DNA of 64,000 nucleotides. It comes from Mycolicibacterium nivoides. Lineage in GTDB: Bacteria > Actinomycetota > Actinomycetes > Mycobacteriales > Mycobacteriaceae. This document shows, piece by piece, positions 9,562 through 19,277 of this stretch (the stretch's first letter is position 1; every line of letters begins with the position of its first letter). Location of the stretch: NCBI RefSeq assembly GCF_003855255.1, contig NZ_CP034072.1, forward strand, positions 1,116,001 through 1,180,000. The letters are read 5' to 3'. Under the pieces are notes generated by a model. It made no database searches. It was not told where the DNA came from and was given only the letters and a program-made list of their open reading frames with translations. The position numbers were made by a program, and so were the translations under genes.

Positions 9562-10209
9562 ATGACTCCCCGGGGTAGGCCCAAGGCGAGCCGTCGAGGA
9601 CCGGGCCGACCGGTCGGTGCCGATGCTGCGCAAACCCGTGAGAGCATCATGCAAGCGGCCTACGAAGTCATCAACGAGCGCGGTTACGCGGCGGCGACAT
9701 TCCAGGAGATCGCCAAGCGCAGCGGCTTGAGCCGCCCGACGCTGAACTACTATTTCGCCAGTCGCGAGGACCTCTACCGTGCACTGCTGCAGCAGGCGCA
9801 CGAGGTCGTCATGTCGTGCATCCACGTCGCGAAACAGCATGACAGAACGCTGGATCGGTTGCATGCGTACATCGATGCCGTGGTGGAGGTGTGGCATCGG
9901 GACGGTGCGGTGGTGGGGTTTCTGGTCAATGCCAGGCTCGAGTCGTACCGCCATCCCGATCTGCCCGCGGCCACGGTCGCGGCCACCCGGGGATTCCTCG
10001 GCGAACTGGTCACCGAGGCGGTCGTCCGGCGCGAGTTGCCTGCGCACACCGAGCAGGTGAGTTTGGTCGAACTGCTGTATGCGATGTTGTGGGGAGTGGG
10101 CGTCTACACCGGCTGGCAGGGCCGGCCCGTCGATGTTCCAGCGATAGCCAGGCAACTGCAATCGGTGATTGTCAATGGGTTGCTGCCTATCGCCGATCGT
10201 GATCTCTGA
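9562..10209 (+). CDS. TetR-family transcriptional regulator
   Basis: 215 residues. After a basic leader (RGRPKASRRGPGRPVG) the TetR HTH occupies residues 27-75 (ESIMQAAYEVINERGYAAAT, then LSRPTLNYYFASREDLYRAL). The C-terminal ligand-binding domain has no recognisable specificity. It sits between the ECF sigma gene and dnaE1 without an obvious target next to it, so autoregulation or a remote target is likely. Confidence 0.88.
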   Translation: MTPRGRPKASRRGPGRPVGADAAQTRESIMQAAYEVINERGYAAATFQEIAKRSGLSRPTLNYYFASREDLYRALLQQAHEVVMSCIHVAKQHDRTLDRLHAYIDAVVEVWHRDGAVVGFLVNARLESYRHPDLPAATVAATRGFLGELVTEAVVRRELPAHTEQVSLVELLYAMLWGVGVYTGWQGRPVDVPAIARQLQSVIVNGLLPIADRDL

Positions 10210-10278
10210 CTCGCCGGCGGAGACACGCGAGGCGACACGCGCGGCGGTGTCGGTGGGGCGCCATAGACTGGCACCCCT

Positions 10279-13200
10279 ATGAGCGGTTCATCTTCTGGGT
10301 CCTTCGTGCACCTGCACAACCACACCGAGTACTCGATGCTGGACGGCGCCGCGAAGATCACCCCGATGCTGGCCGAGGCGCAGCGTCTGGGCATGCCGGC
10401 GATCGGCATGACCGACCACGGCAACATGTTCGGCGCCAGCGAGTTCTACAACTCGGCGACCAAGGCCGGCATCAAGCCGATCATCGGTATCGAGGCGTAC
10501 ATCGCACCCGCCTCGCGGTTCGAGACCAAGCGTGTCCAGTGGGGTGACCCGAGCCAGAAGAGCGACGACGTCTCCGGTAGCGGCGCCTACACGCACATGA
10601 CGATGGTCGCAGAGACCGCGACCGGTCTGCGCAACCTGTTCAAGCTGTCGTCGTTGGCTTCCTTCGAAGGTCAGCTCGGCAAGTGGGCGCGCATGGACGC
10701 CGAGATCATCGCCGAACACGCCGAGGGCATCATCGCGACCACCGGTTGCCCGTCGGGTGAGGTGCAGACCAGGCTGCGGCTCGGCCACCGCCAGGAGGCG
10801 CTGGAGGCGGCCGCCAAATGGCGCGAGATCTTCGGCCCCGACAACTTTTTCCTCGAGCTCATGGACCACGGCCTCGACATCGAGCGCCGGGTCCGCGAGG
10901 GCCTGCTGGAGATCGGGCAGAAGCTCAACATCCCGCCGCTGGCCACCAACGACTGCCACTACGTGACGCGGGAGGCCTCGCAGAACCACGAGGCCCTGCT
11001 GTGCATCCAGACCGGCAAGACCCTGTCGGACCCGAACCGGTTCAAGTTCGACGGCGACGGCTACTTCCTCAAGTCGGCCGAGGAGATGCGCGCACTGTGG
11101 GACTCGCAGGTGCCGGGTGCGTGCGATTCCACGGTCCTCATCGGCGAGCGGGTGCAGTCCTACGCCGACGTCTGGACACCCACCGACCGCATGCCGGTGT
11201 TCCCGGTTCCCGACGGCCACGACCAGGGCTCCTGGCTGACCCATGAAGTGCGGGCCGGCCTGGAGGAGCGCAGGTTTCGCGGCGCGCCTGTCCCGCCCGA
11301 GTACACCGACCGCGCGGCCTACGAGATCAAGGTCATCTGCGACAAGGGCTTTCCTTCCTACTTCCTGATCGTGGCCGACCTGATCAACTACGCCCGCTCG
11401 GTCGGGATCCGGGTGGGGCCGGGTCGTGGATCGGCCGCCGGGTCACTGGTGGCCTACGCGCTGGGTATCACCAACATCGACCCCATCCCGCACGGTCTGC
11501 TGTTCGAGCGCTTCCTCAACCCGGAGCGACCGTCCGCCCCCGATATCGACATCGACTTCGACGACCGCCGCCGCGGCGAGATGCTGCGGTACGCGGCCAA
11601 CAAGTGGGGCAGCGACCGGGTGGCCCAGGTCATCACCTTCGGTACCATCAAAACTAAAGCGGCGCTGAAGGATTCGGCCCGCGTGCACTACGGCCAGCCG
11701 GGTTTCGCGATCGCCGACCGGATCACCAAGGCGCTGCCGCCGCCCATCATGGCCAAGGACATCCCGGTGTCGGGGATCACCGATCCCAACCACGAGCGGT
11801 ACAAGGAAGCCGCCGAGGTCCGCGCCCTGATCGACACCGATCCGGATGTGCGGACCATCTTCGAGACCGCGCGTGGCCTGGAAGGTCTGGTGCGCAACGC
11901 GGGTGTGCATGCCTGTGCGGTGATCATGAGCTCCGAGCCGCTCATCGACGCCATTCCGCTCTGGAAACGGCCCCAGGACGGCGCGGTCATCACCGGCTGG
12001 GACTATCCGTCGTGTGAGGCCATCGGCCTGCTGAAGATGGACTTCCTGGGCCTGCGGAACCTGACGATCATCGGTGACTGCCTGGAGAACATCCAGGCCA
12101 ACCGGGGGATCGACCTGGATCTGGACACGCTGCCGTTCGACGATCCGGCGGCTTACGAGCTCCTCGGCCGTGGTGACACGCTGGGCGTGTTCCAGCTCGA
12201 CGGCAGCGCGATGCGTGACCTGCTGCGCCGCATGCAGCCCACCGGATTCAACGACATCGTGGCGGTGCTCGCGCTGTACCGTCCCGGTCCGATGGGCATG
12301 AACGCCCACAACGATTACGCCGATCGCAAGAACGGCCGGCAGGCGATCAAGCCAATCCACCCCGAGCTCGAGGAACCGCTCAAAGACATCCTCGCCGAGA
12401 CCTACGGCCTGATCGTCTACCAAGAGCAGATCATGTTCATCGCGCAGAAGGTCGCCTCCTACACCATGGGCAAGGCCGATGCGCTCCGTAAGGCCATGGG
12501 TAAGAAGAAGCTTGAGGTGCTCGAGGCCGAGTACAAGGGCTTCAAGGAAGGCATGACGGCCAACGGGTTCTCCGAGGCGGCGGTGAAAGCCCTGTGGGAC
12601 ACCATCCTTCCGTTCGCCGGGTACGCGTTCAACAAGTCCCATGCGGCCGGCTACGGCCTGGTGTCCTATTGGACGGCCTACCTCAAGGCGAACTATCCCG
12701 CCGAATACATGGCCGGTCTGCTCACCTCGGTCGGCGACGACAAGGACAAGGCCGCGGTCTACCTCGCCGACTGCCGTCGGCTCGGTATCACCGTCCTGCC
12801 GCCCGACGTCAACGAGTCGGTGCAGAACTTCGCCTCGGTGGGCGATGACATCCGGTTCGGTCTGGGCGCGATCCGCAACGTCGGCGCCAATGTCGTTTCG
12901 TCGCTGATCAGTACCCGAACCGAGAAGGGCAAGTACGCCGACTTCTCCGATTACCTCAACAAGATCGACATCGCGGCCTGCAACAAGAAGGTCACCGAAT
13001 CGTTGGTGAAGGCGGGCGCGTTCGATTCTCTTGGCCACCCCCGCAAGGGGCTGTTCCTGGTGCACACCGACGCCGTCGATTCGGTGCTCGGCACCAAGAA
13101 GGCCGAGGCGATGGGGCAGTTCGATCTGTTCGGCGGTGCCGACGACGGTGGCGGCACGGACGCGGTGTTCACCATCAAGGTGCCCGAGGAGGAGTGGGAG

Positions 13201-13830
13201 GACAAGCACAAGCTCGCACTCGAACGCGAGATGCTGGGGCTGTACGTGTCCGGTCATCCCCTCAACGGGGTCGCCCATCTGCTGGCCAACCAGGTCGACA
13301 CGCAGATCCCGGCAATTCTCGACGGCGACATCGCCAACGATGCGCAGGTGGTCGTCGGCGGTATCCTGGCCTCGGTCAACCGTCGTGTGAACAAGAACGG
13401 GCTGCCTTGGGCCTCAGCCCAATTGGAAGACCTCACCGGTGGTATCGAGGTGCTGTTCTTCCCTCAGACCTACTCGCTGTTCGGTCACGAGATCGCGGAC
13501 GACGTGGTGGTACTGGTCAAGGCGAAAGTGGCTGCGCGCGATGACCGGATCTCACTGATCGCCCACGAACTGGTCGTGCCCGACTTCAGCAGCGCCCAGG
13601 CTGACCGGCCGCTGGCGGTGAGTCTGCCCACCCGCCAGTGCACCATCGACAAGGTGAGTGCGCTCAAGCAGGTGCTGGCCAACCATCCCGGTACCTCCCA
13701 GGTGCATCTGCGGCTGATCAGCGGTGAGCGGATCACCACGCTGGAACTGGATCAGTCGCTGCGGGTGACCCCCTCTTCGGCGTTGATGGGTGATCTCAAG
13801 GCGTTGCTCGGCCCAGGTTGTCTGGGGTAG
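10279..13830 (+). CDS. dnaE1: DNA polymerase III alpha subunit (replicative)
   Basis: 1183 residues, full length for mycobacterial DnaE1. The N-terminal PHP domain starts at residue 9 ([19 protein letters not shown]) and keeps its metal-binding histidines; in mycobacteria this domain is the replicative 3'-5' proofreading exonuclease (established knowledge). The polymerase active site PDIDIDFDD is near residues 421-429. A helix-hairpin-helix region, a clamp-binding segment and a C-terminal OB domain ([18 protein letters not shown]) follow. TAGACT (10264-10269) lies 9 bases before the ATG. The 3' end overlaps the convergent gene by 35 bases. Confidence 0.98.
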   Translation: MSGSSSGSFVHLHNHTEYSMLDGAAKITPMLAEAQRLGMPAIGMTDHGNMFGASEFYNSATKAGIKPIIGIEAYIAPASRFETKRVQWGDPSQKSDDVSGSGAYTHMTMVAETATGLRNLFKLSSLASFEGQLGKWARMDAEIIAEHAEGIIATTGCPSGEVQTRLRLGHRQEALEAAAKWREIFGPDNFFLELMDHGLDIERRVREGLLEIGQKLNIPPLATNDCHYVTREASQNHEALLCIQTGKTLSDPNRFKFDGDGYFLKSAEEMRALWDSQVPGACDSTVLIGERVQSYADVWTPTDRMPVFPVPDGHDQGSWLTHEVRAGLEERRFRGAPVPPEYTDRAAYEIKVICDKGFPSYFLIVADLINYARSVGIRVGPGRGSAAGSLVAYALGITNIDPIPHGLLFERFLNPERPSAPDIDIDFDDRRRGEMLRYAANKWGSDRVAQVITFGTIKTKAALKDSARVHYGQPGFAIADRITKALPPPIMAKDIPVSGITDPNHERYKEAAEVRALIDTDPDVRTIFETARGLEGLVRNAGVHACAVIMSSEPLIDAIPLWKRPQDGAVITGWDYPSCEAIGLLKMDFLGLRNLTIIGDCLENIQANRGIDLDLDTLPFDDPAAYELLGRGDTLGVFQLDGSAMRDLLRRMQPTGFNDIVAVLALYRPGPMGMNAHNDYADRKNGRQAIKPIHPELEEPLKDILAETYGLIVYQEQIMFIAQKVASYTMGKADALRKAMGKKKLEVLEAEYKGFKEGMTANGFSEAAVKALWDTILPFAGYAFNKSHAAGYGLVSYWTAYLKANYPAEYMAGLLTSVGDDKDKAAVYLADCRRLGITVLPPDVNESVQNFASVGDDIRFGLGAIRNVGANVVSSLISTRTEKGKYADFSDYLNKIDIAACNKKVTESLVKAGAFDSLGHPRKGLFLVHTDAVDSVLGTKKAEAMGQFDLFGGADDGGGTDAVFTIKVPEEEWEDKHKLALEREMLGLYVSGHPLNGVAHLLANQVDTQIPAILDGDIANDAQVVVGGILASVNRRVNKNGLPWASAQLEDLTGGIEVLFFPQTYSLFGHEIADDVVVLVKAKVAARDDRISLIAHELVVPDFSSAQADRPLAVSLPTRQCTIDKVSALKQVLANHPGTSQVHLRLISGERITTLELDQSLRVTPSSALMGDLKALLGPGCLG

Positions 13831-14278
13831 CGGCCAGGTCGATCTTCACGATCGCACTGTCGGGCCACAGCCCGCGATCCCGCGCCCGCCGTAGCTTCTC
13901 TCGCAACGGAAGGTCCCGGTGCACGTTGGTGACGCCCGGGATCCTGAGCAGCGGCACGATGTTCCACTGCCATCCGTATCGCCGGTGCAGGGCGCGGTTG
14001 GCCTGTTGGGCGTTCTCACCGCCCAGGACGCTGGCCCGGCCGCTCAGCCAGGTGCTCCCGGTGATTCGTCCCTTGTAGTCGCAGACCACCAATTCGACGT
14101 CGGGCCGGGCGGTGAGTCTTCGGGTCTTCGGGCCGATCTTGGTGCGGAACAGCGCCGTTGGGCCGTCGAGCACGAACCAGATCGGGGTGTCGACAGCCGT
14201 GCCGTCGCGGCGGAAGCTGCGCAGCAGCGCGTAGTGGGAGCGGCTGAGGGTTTGGAGTGTGGTGTCGGTATGCGGCAT
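13796..14278 (-). CDS. PPOX-class split-barrel protein, probably F420-dependent
   Basis: 160 residues from ATG 14278; a TTG at 14290 would add four residues. The fold-typical segments are visible: [21 protein letters not shown] (beta strands near residue 35) and [19 protein letters not shown]. This resembles PPOX-class F420-dependent oxidoreductases of actinobacteria, which reduce small organic substrates with reduced F420. It is divergent from the MerR gene with a shared operator region, so it is the likely target of that regulator. The 3' end overlaps dnaE1 by 35 bases. Confidence 0.78.
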   Translation of the reverse strand: MPHTDTTLQTLSRSHYALLRSFRRDGTAVDTPIWFVLDGPTALFRTKIGPKTRRLTARPDVELVVCDYKGRITGSTWLSGRASVLGGENAQQANRALHRRYGWQWNIVPLLRIPGVTNVHRDLPLREKLRRARDRGLWPDSAIVKIDLAATPDNLGRATP

Positions 14279-14291
14279 GTGACCAGTCAAC

Positions 14292-14315
14292 GACTTAGAG
14301 TTGACTCTAAGTCAA
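14292..14315. promoter_or_regulatory. Nested inverted repeats between PPOX and MerR genes (probable MerR operator)
   Basis: GACTTAGAG (14292-14300), spacer TTGA, CTCTAAGTC (14305-14313) is a perfect 9-base inverted repeat. Overlapping it, TTGACT-CTA-AGTCAA (14301-14315) is a second perfect inverted repeat. Dyads like these lie between the -35 and -10 elements at MerR-controlled promoters. It lies 13 bases from the PPOX ATG and 18 bases from the merR ATG. Confidence 0.65.
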
Positions 14316-14333
14316 GCTCGGTGAGGAGGCCGG

Positions 14334-14723
14334 ATGAGAACGACGCTGACCATCGGAGACGTCACGCAGCGGACGGGGGTGGCTCAGACCGCGCTGCGCT
14401 ACTACGAGCAGGTCGGGCTGTTGCCCGCGCCGGAGCGCGTGGGCGGGCAGCGCCGCTATCCGGAGTCGGTCCTGCTGCGGCTGGAAGTGATCAGGTTGTG
14501 CAAGGCCGCCGGGTTCTCGTTGACCGAGATCCGGCTGCTGCTCAAGGACGACACTCCGGGCCGTCCGGTGGCTCGTGAGCTGGCGCAGACCAAACTCGCC
14601 GAAATCGATGCGCAACTGGAGGCGCTTGCCCGGGCCCGGGCGATCATCGAGTGGGGCATGCGGTGCACGTGTCCGTCAATTGAGTTGTGTACGTGCGGGA
14701 TTCATCACGAGCTTCCGGCCTGA
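14334..14723 (+). CDS. MerR-family regulator with C-terminal CxC-x5-CxC cluster
   Basis: 129 residues. The N-terminal MerR winged helix is clear (LTIGDVTQRTGVAQTALRYYEQVGLL, residues 5-30), followed by a dimerisation coiled coil. Near the C-terminus lies CTCPSIELCTC, four cysteines in a CxC-x5-CxC pattern. SoxR carries CX2CXCX5C in the equivalent place to hold a [2Fe-2S] cluster, so redox or metal sensing is plausible here, but the spacing is not identical. It has an AGGAGG ribosome-binding site and shares an operator with the divergent PPOX gene. Confidence 0.85.
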   Translation: MRTTLTIGDVTQRTGVAQTALRYYEQVGLLPAPERVGGQRRYPESVLLRLEVIRLCKAAGFSLTEIRLLLKDDTPGRPVARELAQTKLAEIDAQLEALARARAIIEWGMRCTCPSIELCTCGIHHELPA

Positions 14724-15640
14724 CGCAGGAGCGGCAGCAGCCGGCCGGCGAGCATGTGCGGGTGCGGATCGAGCGAGCCGATCCGCAGGACCAGGTGTCG
14801 TGCCCCGGCGTCGACATACCCGGCGAGCCACGCCGCGCATTCCTGGGCGGATCCACCGCAGATCGCCTGAAACGAGCTCAGCACATCCAGTGGCTGGCGA
14901 TAGTAGGTCCGGGTGTAGGTGTCGAGCGTGTCGTGGGCGCGCCTACGGTCGTCGTCGATGCACACCGTGGCGTACAGCGCGGGCGTGATGGGGCGCGGCG
15001 TCAGCTCGCCGATTCGCGCCAAGCCCCGCGCGTAGGCGCCGGCATCGGGCAGGTAAGGCAACCAGCCGTCGTAGCCTTCGGCGACCCGGGCGATGACCCG
15101 GTCGGAGTCGCCGCCGGCCAACCACAGAGGCGGGCCGCCCAGGCGCGCGGGCGGTAGCGCACTGTCGAGGCCATCGATCTGCCAGTACCGGCCGCTGAAT
15201 CGGCTCTCACCGGCCCATGCCTGCCGCCACAGTTCGGCGGCCTCGTCGAGGCGGCGTGCCCGATCGGTGAACGGCATTGCCAGCGCGTCGAATTCACGCC
15301 GGCTTTCCGGTAGGGGAGATCCGGAACCCAGGCCGAGGATCAGCCGGCCGCCCGACAGTTGGTCGACCGTGGCGGCCTGCGCCGAGGTCAACAATGGCGG
15401 GCGCAGCGGACCGATCAGGGCTGCGGTACCGAGGGTGACACGGGAGGTGCGGGCACTCACCGCGGCGAGCAGCGTCAGCGGATCAACCCGGGTGCGGGCC
15501 AGCACGGAATCCCCGGTCCATACCGAGTCGAATCCCGATTCCTCTGCGATTCTGGCGAATTCGATCAGCCCGCGCGCGTCGTGGCGCCCCGTCATCGCGG
15601 TTTCCCGGCTGGGCAGCATGATGCCGATGGACAGCGACAT
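14705..15640 (-). CDS. LLM-class (luciferase-like) F420-dependent oxidoreductase
   Basis: 311 residues, a TIM-barrel of the bacterial luciferase/LLM superfamily. Diagnostic segments are LIEFARIAEESGFDSVWTGD near residue 25, TSRVTLGTAALIGPLRPP near 65, LSGGRLILGLGSGSP near 95 and PLWLAGGDSDRVIARVAEGYDG in the second half. Mycobacterial members use F420 as hydride donor; the substrate is not predictable. The 3' end overlaps the convergent merR stop region by 19 bases. Confidence 0.87.
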   Translation of the reverse strand: MSLSIGIMLPSRETAMTGRHDARGLIEFARIAEESGFDSVWTGDSVLARTRVDPLTLLAAVSARTSRVTLGTAALIGPLRPPLLTSAQAATVDQLSGGRLILGLGSGSPLPESRREFDALAMPFTDRARRLDEAAELWRQAWAGESRFSGRYWQIDGLDSALPPARLGGPPLWLAGGDSDRVIARVAEGYDGWLPYLPDAGAYARGLARIGELTPRPITPALYATVCIDDDRRRAHDTLDTYTRTYYRQPLDVLSSFQAICGGSAQECAAWLAGYVDAGARHLVLRIGSLDPHPHMLAGRLLPLLRQAGSS

Positions 15641-15703
15641 GTGTCAACGATGACGCCACATGCCGGTTCGGTCGACTACCTGACGGGTAATGGCGACGGC
15701 CGG

Positions 15704-16537
15704 TCAGAACCGGTACCGCAGTATGCGCGCCTTGCGGGCTGTCGCCTTGCTGAGGCCGGAGGCTCGGGTCGCGATCCGCAGTACACCGGGAAAGCGATCG
15801 ACCTCCGGTTGGTGGGCCAGGCTGGACTCCTCGACGAGTCGCAGTCGCGGGTTCCAGGTTTCGGGATGGTGGGCGTCCTTGAATCCCTGGTAGCCCCACT
15901 GGCTTCCGACGTCTTTGAACATCTTGGCCGGAAAGAACTTCAGGGCCGCCTTACTCATCCAGCCGATTCGGCCGTAGTCGTTGAACGCGAGCTCCCCGGA
16001 ATCGAAGTGGTCGGTGATCCTCCGGAAGATGCCGGTGATGACCGGTTCGCTGAGGAACGCGAACAGCCCGTCAGCCACCAGCATGGTGGGTCTATCGGAG
16101 GGAATCGGGTCGGTCCAGTCCGGGTCGGCCAACGACGCGGCAACCGTATGCGCCTGGGGAAGTGGCGGCAGCACGCGGTCCCGTAGATGGCTGATCCCCG
16201 GCAGGTCCACGCTGTACCAGTCGACTGTGACCGGCGGCGAGACACGGTGAACACCGCTGTCGAGGCCCCCGCCGAGATCGACGACGACGGCGTCGGGATG
16301 GCCGGCCACGAACGCGCGGACCCGGTCGTCGAGCATCTTGGCCCGCAGCGCCGACTGGCACACCACGCTGGTCTGCACCCCCAGGCCGGCGAAGTCGTAA
16401 TCGAGTTGTCCGACTGCCTCATCGGCCATGGCGTCGCCGAGGATCGGGCGGGCCCACCGGCTGTCGAGCGCCCGGGCGTACAGCGTCAGAAAAGCGGTTT
16501 CCTCCACCGGTGTGAGGCCCGTCGTCGCAATACCCAC
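15704..16537 (-). CDS. Class I SAM-dependent methyltransferase, LCMT/PPM1-like
   Basis: 277 residues from GTG 16537. The SAM-binding motif VVDLGGGLDSG lies near residues 88-98, preceded by CQSALRAKMLDDRVRAF as in the leucine carboxyl methyltransferase (PPM1) family, followed by DLPGISHLRDRVLP. Many bacterial members are O-methyltransferases acting on polyketides or small acids. No adjacent biosynthetic gene suggests its substrate. Confidence 0.82.
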   Translation of the reverse strand: MGIATTGLTPVEETAFLTLYARALDSRWARPILGDAMADEAVGQLDYDFAGLGVQTSVVCQSALRAKMLDDRVRAFVAGHPDAVVVDLGGGLDSGVHRVSPPVTVDWYSVDLPGISHLRDRVLPPLPQAHTVAASLADPDWTDPIPSDRPTMLVADGLFAFLSEPVITGIFRRITDHFDSGELAFNDYGRIGWMSKAALKFFPAKMFKDVGSQWGYQGFKDAHHPETWNPRLRLVEESSLAHQPEVDRFPGVLRIATRASGLSKATARKARILRYRF

Positions 16538-16658
16538 AAACCCGACCGTACACCCGGTGCACGGCTGAACAGTTGGGCGAAAACGTTTACCGCCCTTGCG
16601 ATCACGGGCTGACGCGGGAAACGCCAGTGCGTGGGTGGGCGGCGAGCGTCCGGCAGCC

Positions 16659-16664
16659 TACGGT
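16659..16664 (+). promoter_or_regulatory. -10 element of the SRPBCC gene
   Basis: TACGGT lies 6 bases before the ATG at 16671, so transcription would begin at or beside the start codon. No Shine-Dalgarno sequence is present, in agreement with leaderless translation. Confidence 0.4.
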
Positions 16665-16670
16665 GGAACC

Positions 16671-17075
16671 ATGCGTAGCAGGCATGTGAGCGTCTGGATC
16701 GAGGTCGCGCCCGACGCGGTGTACGCCTACGCGTCTGATCCGAGGCAGTTGGCCACGTGGGCGGCGGGACTGGCCGAGGGTGGGTTGCGCCTCACTTCGC
16801 GAGGATGGGTGGCGGATTCCCCGATGGGTGAGGTCAGCGTCGAATTCACGCCGACGAACGCGCTCGGCGTGCTCGATCACGTGGTGCGTCTGCCCTCGGG
16901 TGAGGCCGTCTACAACCCGATGCGGGTTGTCCCGGTGGGGGTCGACGAAGAGTCGTGCGAAGTCGTGTTCACCGTCCGGCAGCGGCCCGGGATGACCGAT
17001 GAGCAGTTCGAGGCAGATGTCGCCGCCGTAGCCGCCGATCTAGAGACGTTGCGGGGACTGATGGAAGGTCACTGA
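16671..17075 (+). CDS. SRPBCC-fold (polyketide cyclase/dehydrase-like) protein
   Basis: 134 residues. The opening RHVSVWIEVAPDAVYAYASDPRQLATWAAGL is the START/SRPBCC beginning, in which a beta strand leads into a helix over the ligand cavity, and the protein ends with a long C-terminal helix (TDEQFEADVAAVAADLETLRG). Such proteins bind hydrophobic ligands or act as cyclases; none is indicated here. The end overlaps a convergent small gene by 7 bases. Confidence 0.8.
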   Translation: MRSRHVSVWIEVAPDAVYAYASDPRQLATWAAGLAEGGLRLTSRGWVADSPMGEVSVEFTPTNALGVLDHVVRLPSGEAVYNPMRVVPVGVDEESCEVVFTVRQRPGMTDEQFEADVAAVAADLETLRGLMEGH

Positions 17076-17299
17076 TCAGAGGGCGAGATGCGGCCCAGGC
17101 CCAGCCATACCGCAATGGTGACCGCGGTAGCCGAGAGCACAGCTGGTGCAGCACTCATGGTGGCCACACCGACGACCACCAGCACCAGGGCGCCGATCGC
17201 CAGGGCGATCAGCTTGTAGGTCGGCCAGGGGACCCCGGCGATGTCAACCTGGTGATCGGCCCGGGAGGTGGCGCTGCGGAAGTTCCCGGCGGTGGTCAT
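17069..17299 (-). CDS. Small two-helix membrane protein
   Basis: 76 residues. After a polar N-terminus of about 27 residues come two adjacent hydrophobic helices (LIALAIGALVLVVVGVATM and APAVLSATAVTIAVWLGLG) and a short polar tail. No family is recognised. A minus-strand TATCGT (17311-17306) lies 7 bases before the ATG, indicating a leaderless transcript and supporting a real gene. Confidence 0.65.
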   Translation of the reverse strand: MTTAGNFRSATSRADHQVDIAGVPWPTYKLIALAIGALVLVVVGVATMSAAPAVLSATAVTIAVWLGLGRISPSDQ

Positions 17300-17378
17300 A
17301 TGTTGACGATAGCTCGCAACATTGATTTCGGCTAGCCGAAACCTCGGATCAGGCGTGTCGTTTTCCGGTTGGTCTGGG

Positions 17379-17822
17379 TCAACAGCGGGCTTCCACCCGG
17401 TACCGGACTTCAGACGGTTTGGTCGGGCGGTCGGCGAAGGAGCCGTGCGCTGTGCCGCTGAGGTGGAATTTGGTGTCGTCGATGCCGGCCTGGGTGTCCG
17501 ACGCTTCGGCCAGCGCGCCCCCGGTGAAGCCGGTCAGGTCCCGAATCCGCATGACCTTGGGCTCGACAGAGGCTCCGGTCTGGATGATCGCGGTGAACCC
17601 GGGTGTTTGCGGCTCGGTTTCGATGGTCCACAACCAGGAGATTTGCGTGCACTGCACCTTGTAGGCCGTCGCCATTTCCTGGTCGTCAATGAAGACCCGT
17701 GCGGTGTTGGCATCGGCGGGGCTGCCTGCGGGCGCCGCGCACGCAGACGCGGACGCGGCGAGCGCGACCACCATCGCGGTGCGCGCTGCCGCCCACCGCA
17801 CCCGTTGCTGAGTGTGCCGCAC
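17379..17822 (-). CDS. LpqH (19 kDa antigen)-like lipoprotein
   Basis: 147 residues from GTG 17822; an ATG at 17861 would add 13 residues. A basic n-region and hydrophobic core (VRWAAARTAMVVALAASASA) end in the lipobox ASAC, so the cysteine near residue 28 is probably lipidated. The mature domain follows the LpqH/19 kDa lipoprotein pattern: a strand RVFIDDQ, a Cys in YKVQCTQ, and the C-terminal FHLSGTAHG...YRVEARC with its paired Cys. LpqH is a surface lipoprotein and TLR2 agonist in M. tuberculosis; the function of paralogues is unknown. It is divergent from ilvA. Confidence 0.78.
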   Translation of the reverse strand: MRHTQQRVRWAAARTAMVVALAASASACAAPAGSPADANTARVFIDDQEMATAYKVQCTQISWLWTIETEPQTPGFTAIIQTGASVEPKVMRIRDLTGFTGGALAEASDTQAGIDDTKFHLSGTAHGSFADRPTKPSEVRYRVEARC

Positions 17823-17960
17823 GATGGTTGTTTTCCCAGTTCGGGGTTTGTTCAACCACATGCCGCGAATTTCGGTGGTCGGGCGACGCGGACGGCGGAA
17901 TCTCGGCGTGTGCGCCCACCCAGGTGTAGTGAAACCGCTGGCCAGTGGCACCATTGAACG

Positions 17961-19253
17961 GTGACTGCCGATCTGAGCAAAGGCTCCCGAGTGTCCCCGC
18001 TGGCCGCGCCGCTGACTGCCGCCGACATCGACGAGGCCGCCGAGCGAATTTCCGGGGTGGTCACCCGCAGCCCGCTGCAGTTCAACGAGCGCCTGTCGGA
18101 AGCGACCGGGGCCAACGTCTACCTCAAACGCGAGGATCTGCAGGCGGTGCGTTCCTACAAGGTCCGCGGCGCGTTCAACCTGATGGCCCAGCTCTCGCCC
18201 GACGAACTGGCGGCCGGCGTCGTGTGCTCCTCGGCGGGCAACCACGCCCAGGGCTTCGCGATGGCCTGCCGGTCGATGCGCACCCATGGCCGCGTCTACG
18301 TACCGGCCAAGACCCCCAAGCAGAAGCGGGACCGGATCCGGTACCACGGCCGCGAGTTCATCGAGCTCATCGCCGGCGGGTCGACTTACGATCTGGCCGC
18401 TGCCGCGGCGCTCGACGATGTCGCACGCACCGGGGCCACCCTGGTGCCCCCGTACGACGACCTGCGCACGATGGCAGGCCAGGGCACCATCGCTGCCGAG
18501 GTGCTCGACCAGCTCGACGACGAGCCGGATCTGGTGATCGTCCCCGTGGGTGGTGGCGGCTGTATCGCAGGCATCACCACATATCTCGCCGAGCGTGCCT
18601 CGGACACATCGGTGCTCGGGGTGGAGCCGGCGGGCGCGGCGTCGATGATCGCGGCGCTGGCCGCGGGTGAACCCGTGACGCTCGACCACGTCGATCAGTT
18701 CGTCGACGGTGCGGCAGTGGCGCGGGCCGGTGCGCTGCCCTACGCCGTCCTGGCCGCCGCCGGTGACATGGTCGCCCTCACCACGGTCGACGAGGGCGCG
18801 GTCTGTAGTGCGATGCTCGACCTCTACCAGAACGACGGAATCATCGCCGAGCCCGCCGGGGCGCTGTCGGTGACCGCGCTGCTGGAGGCAGACATCGAGC
18901 CCGGGTCCTCCGTCGTGTGCCTGATCTCGGGTGGCAACAACGACGTGTCCCGCTACAACGAGGTGGTCGAGCGGTCACTGGTGCACCTGGGACTCAAGCA
19001 CTACTTCCTCGTGGACTTCCCGCAGGAACCCGGGGCGCTGCGCCGCTTCCTCGACGAGGTACTCGGGCCGGGCGACGACATCACCCTGTTCGAGTACGTC
19101 AAGCGGAACAACCGGGAGACCGGTGAGGCGTTGTGCGGTGTCGAGCTGAGCGCGGCCACGGACCTGGAGGGCTTGCTGGCCCGGATGCAGGATTCCGACA
19201 TCCACGTCGAGTTACTCGAACCGGGGTCGCCGACCTACCGGTACCTGACCTGA
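17961..19253 (+). CDS. ilvA: Threonine ammonia-lyase, biosynthetic
   Basis: 430 residues from GTG 17961. The PLP domain shows the Schiff-base lysine in RSYKVRGAFN near residue 70 and the phosphate-binding glycine loop VPVGGGGCIAG. A C-terminal ACT-like regulatory domain begins near residue 347 (HYFLVDFPQEPGALRRFLDE), as expected for isoleucine feedback control. It makes 2-oxobutanoate from threonine, the first step to isoleucine. Length and position after the LpqH-type gene match mycobacterial IlvA. Confidence 0.95.
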   Translation: MTADLSKGSRVSPLAAPLTAADIDEAAERISGVVTRSPLQFNERLSEATGANVYLKREDLQAVRSYKVRGAFNLMAQLSPDELAAGVVCSSAGNHAQGFAMACRSMRTHGRVYVPAKTPKQKRDRIRYHGREFIELIAGGSTYDLAAAAALDDVARTGATLVPPYDDLRTMAGQGTIAAEVLDQLDDEPDLVIVPVGGGGCIAGITTYLAERASDTSVLGVEPAGAASMIAALAAGEPVTLDHVDQFVDGAAVARAGALPYAVLAAAGDMVALTTVDEGAVCSAMLDLYQNDGIIAEPAGALSVTALLEADIEPGSSVVCLISGGNNDVSRYNEVVERSLVHLGLKHYFLVDFPQEPGALRRFLDEVLGPGDDITLFEYVKRNNRETGEALCGVELSAATDLEGLLARMQDSDIHVELLEPGSPTYRYLT

Positions 19254-19277
19254 GCGACCCCCTGAACCGGCGGGGCC

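Noticed and set aside
11443..13278. A 611-codon open frame on the strand opposite dnaE1
   Set aside because: It mirrors the codon bias of dnaE1 in a GC-rich genome, has low-complexity composition, no recognisable domain and lies wholly inside an essential conserved gene.
17379..18689. A 436-codon reading of the LpqH-like gene extending through the start of ilvA
   Set aside because: The extra N-terminal part is antisense to ilvA, while a signal peptide and lipobox begin near 17822, which is the normal start for this family.
19254..19277. CCTGA/TCAGG inverted repeat between ilvA and the M4 gene as a terminator
   Set aside because: Only a five-base stem with no T-tract on either strand; too weak to call.
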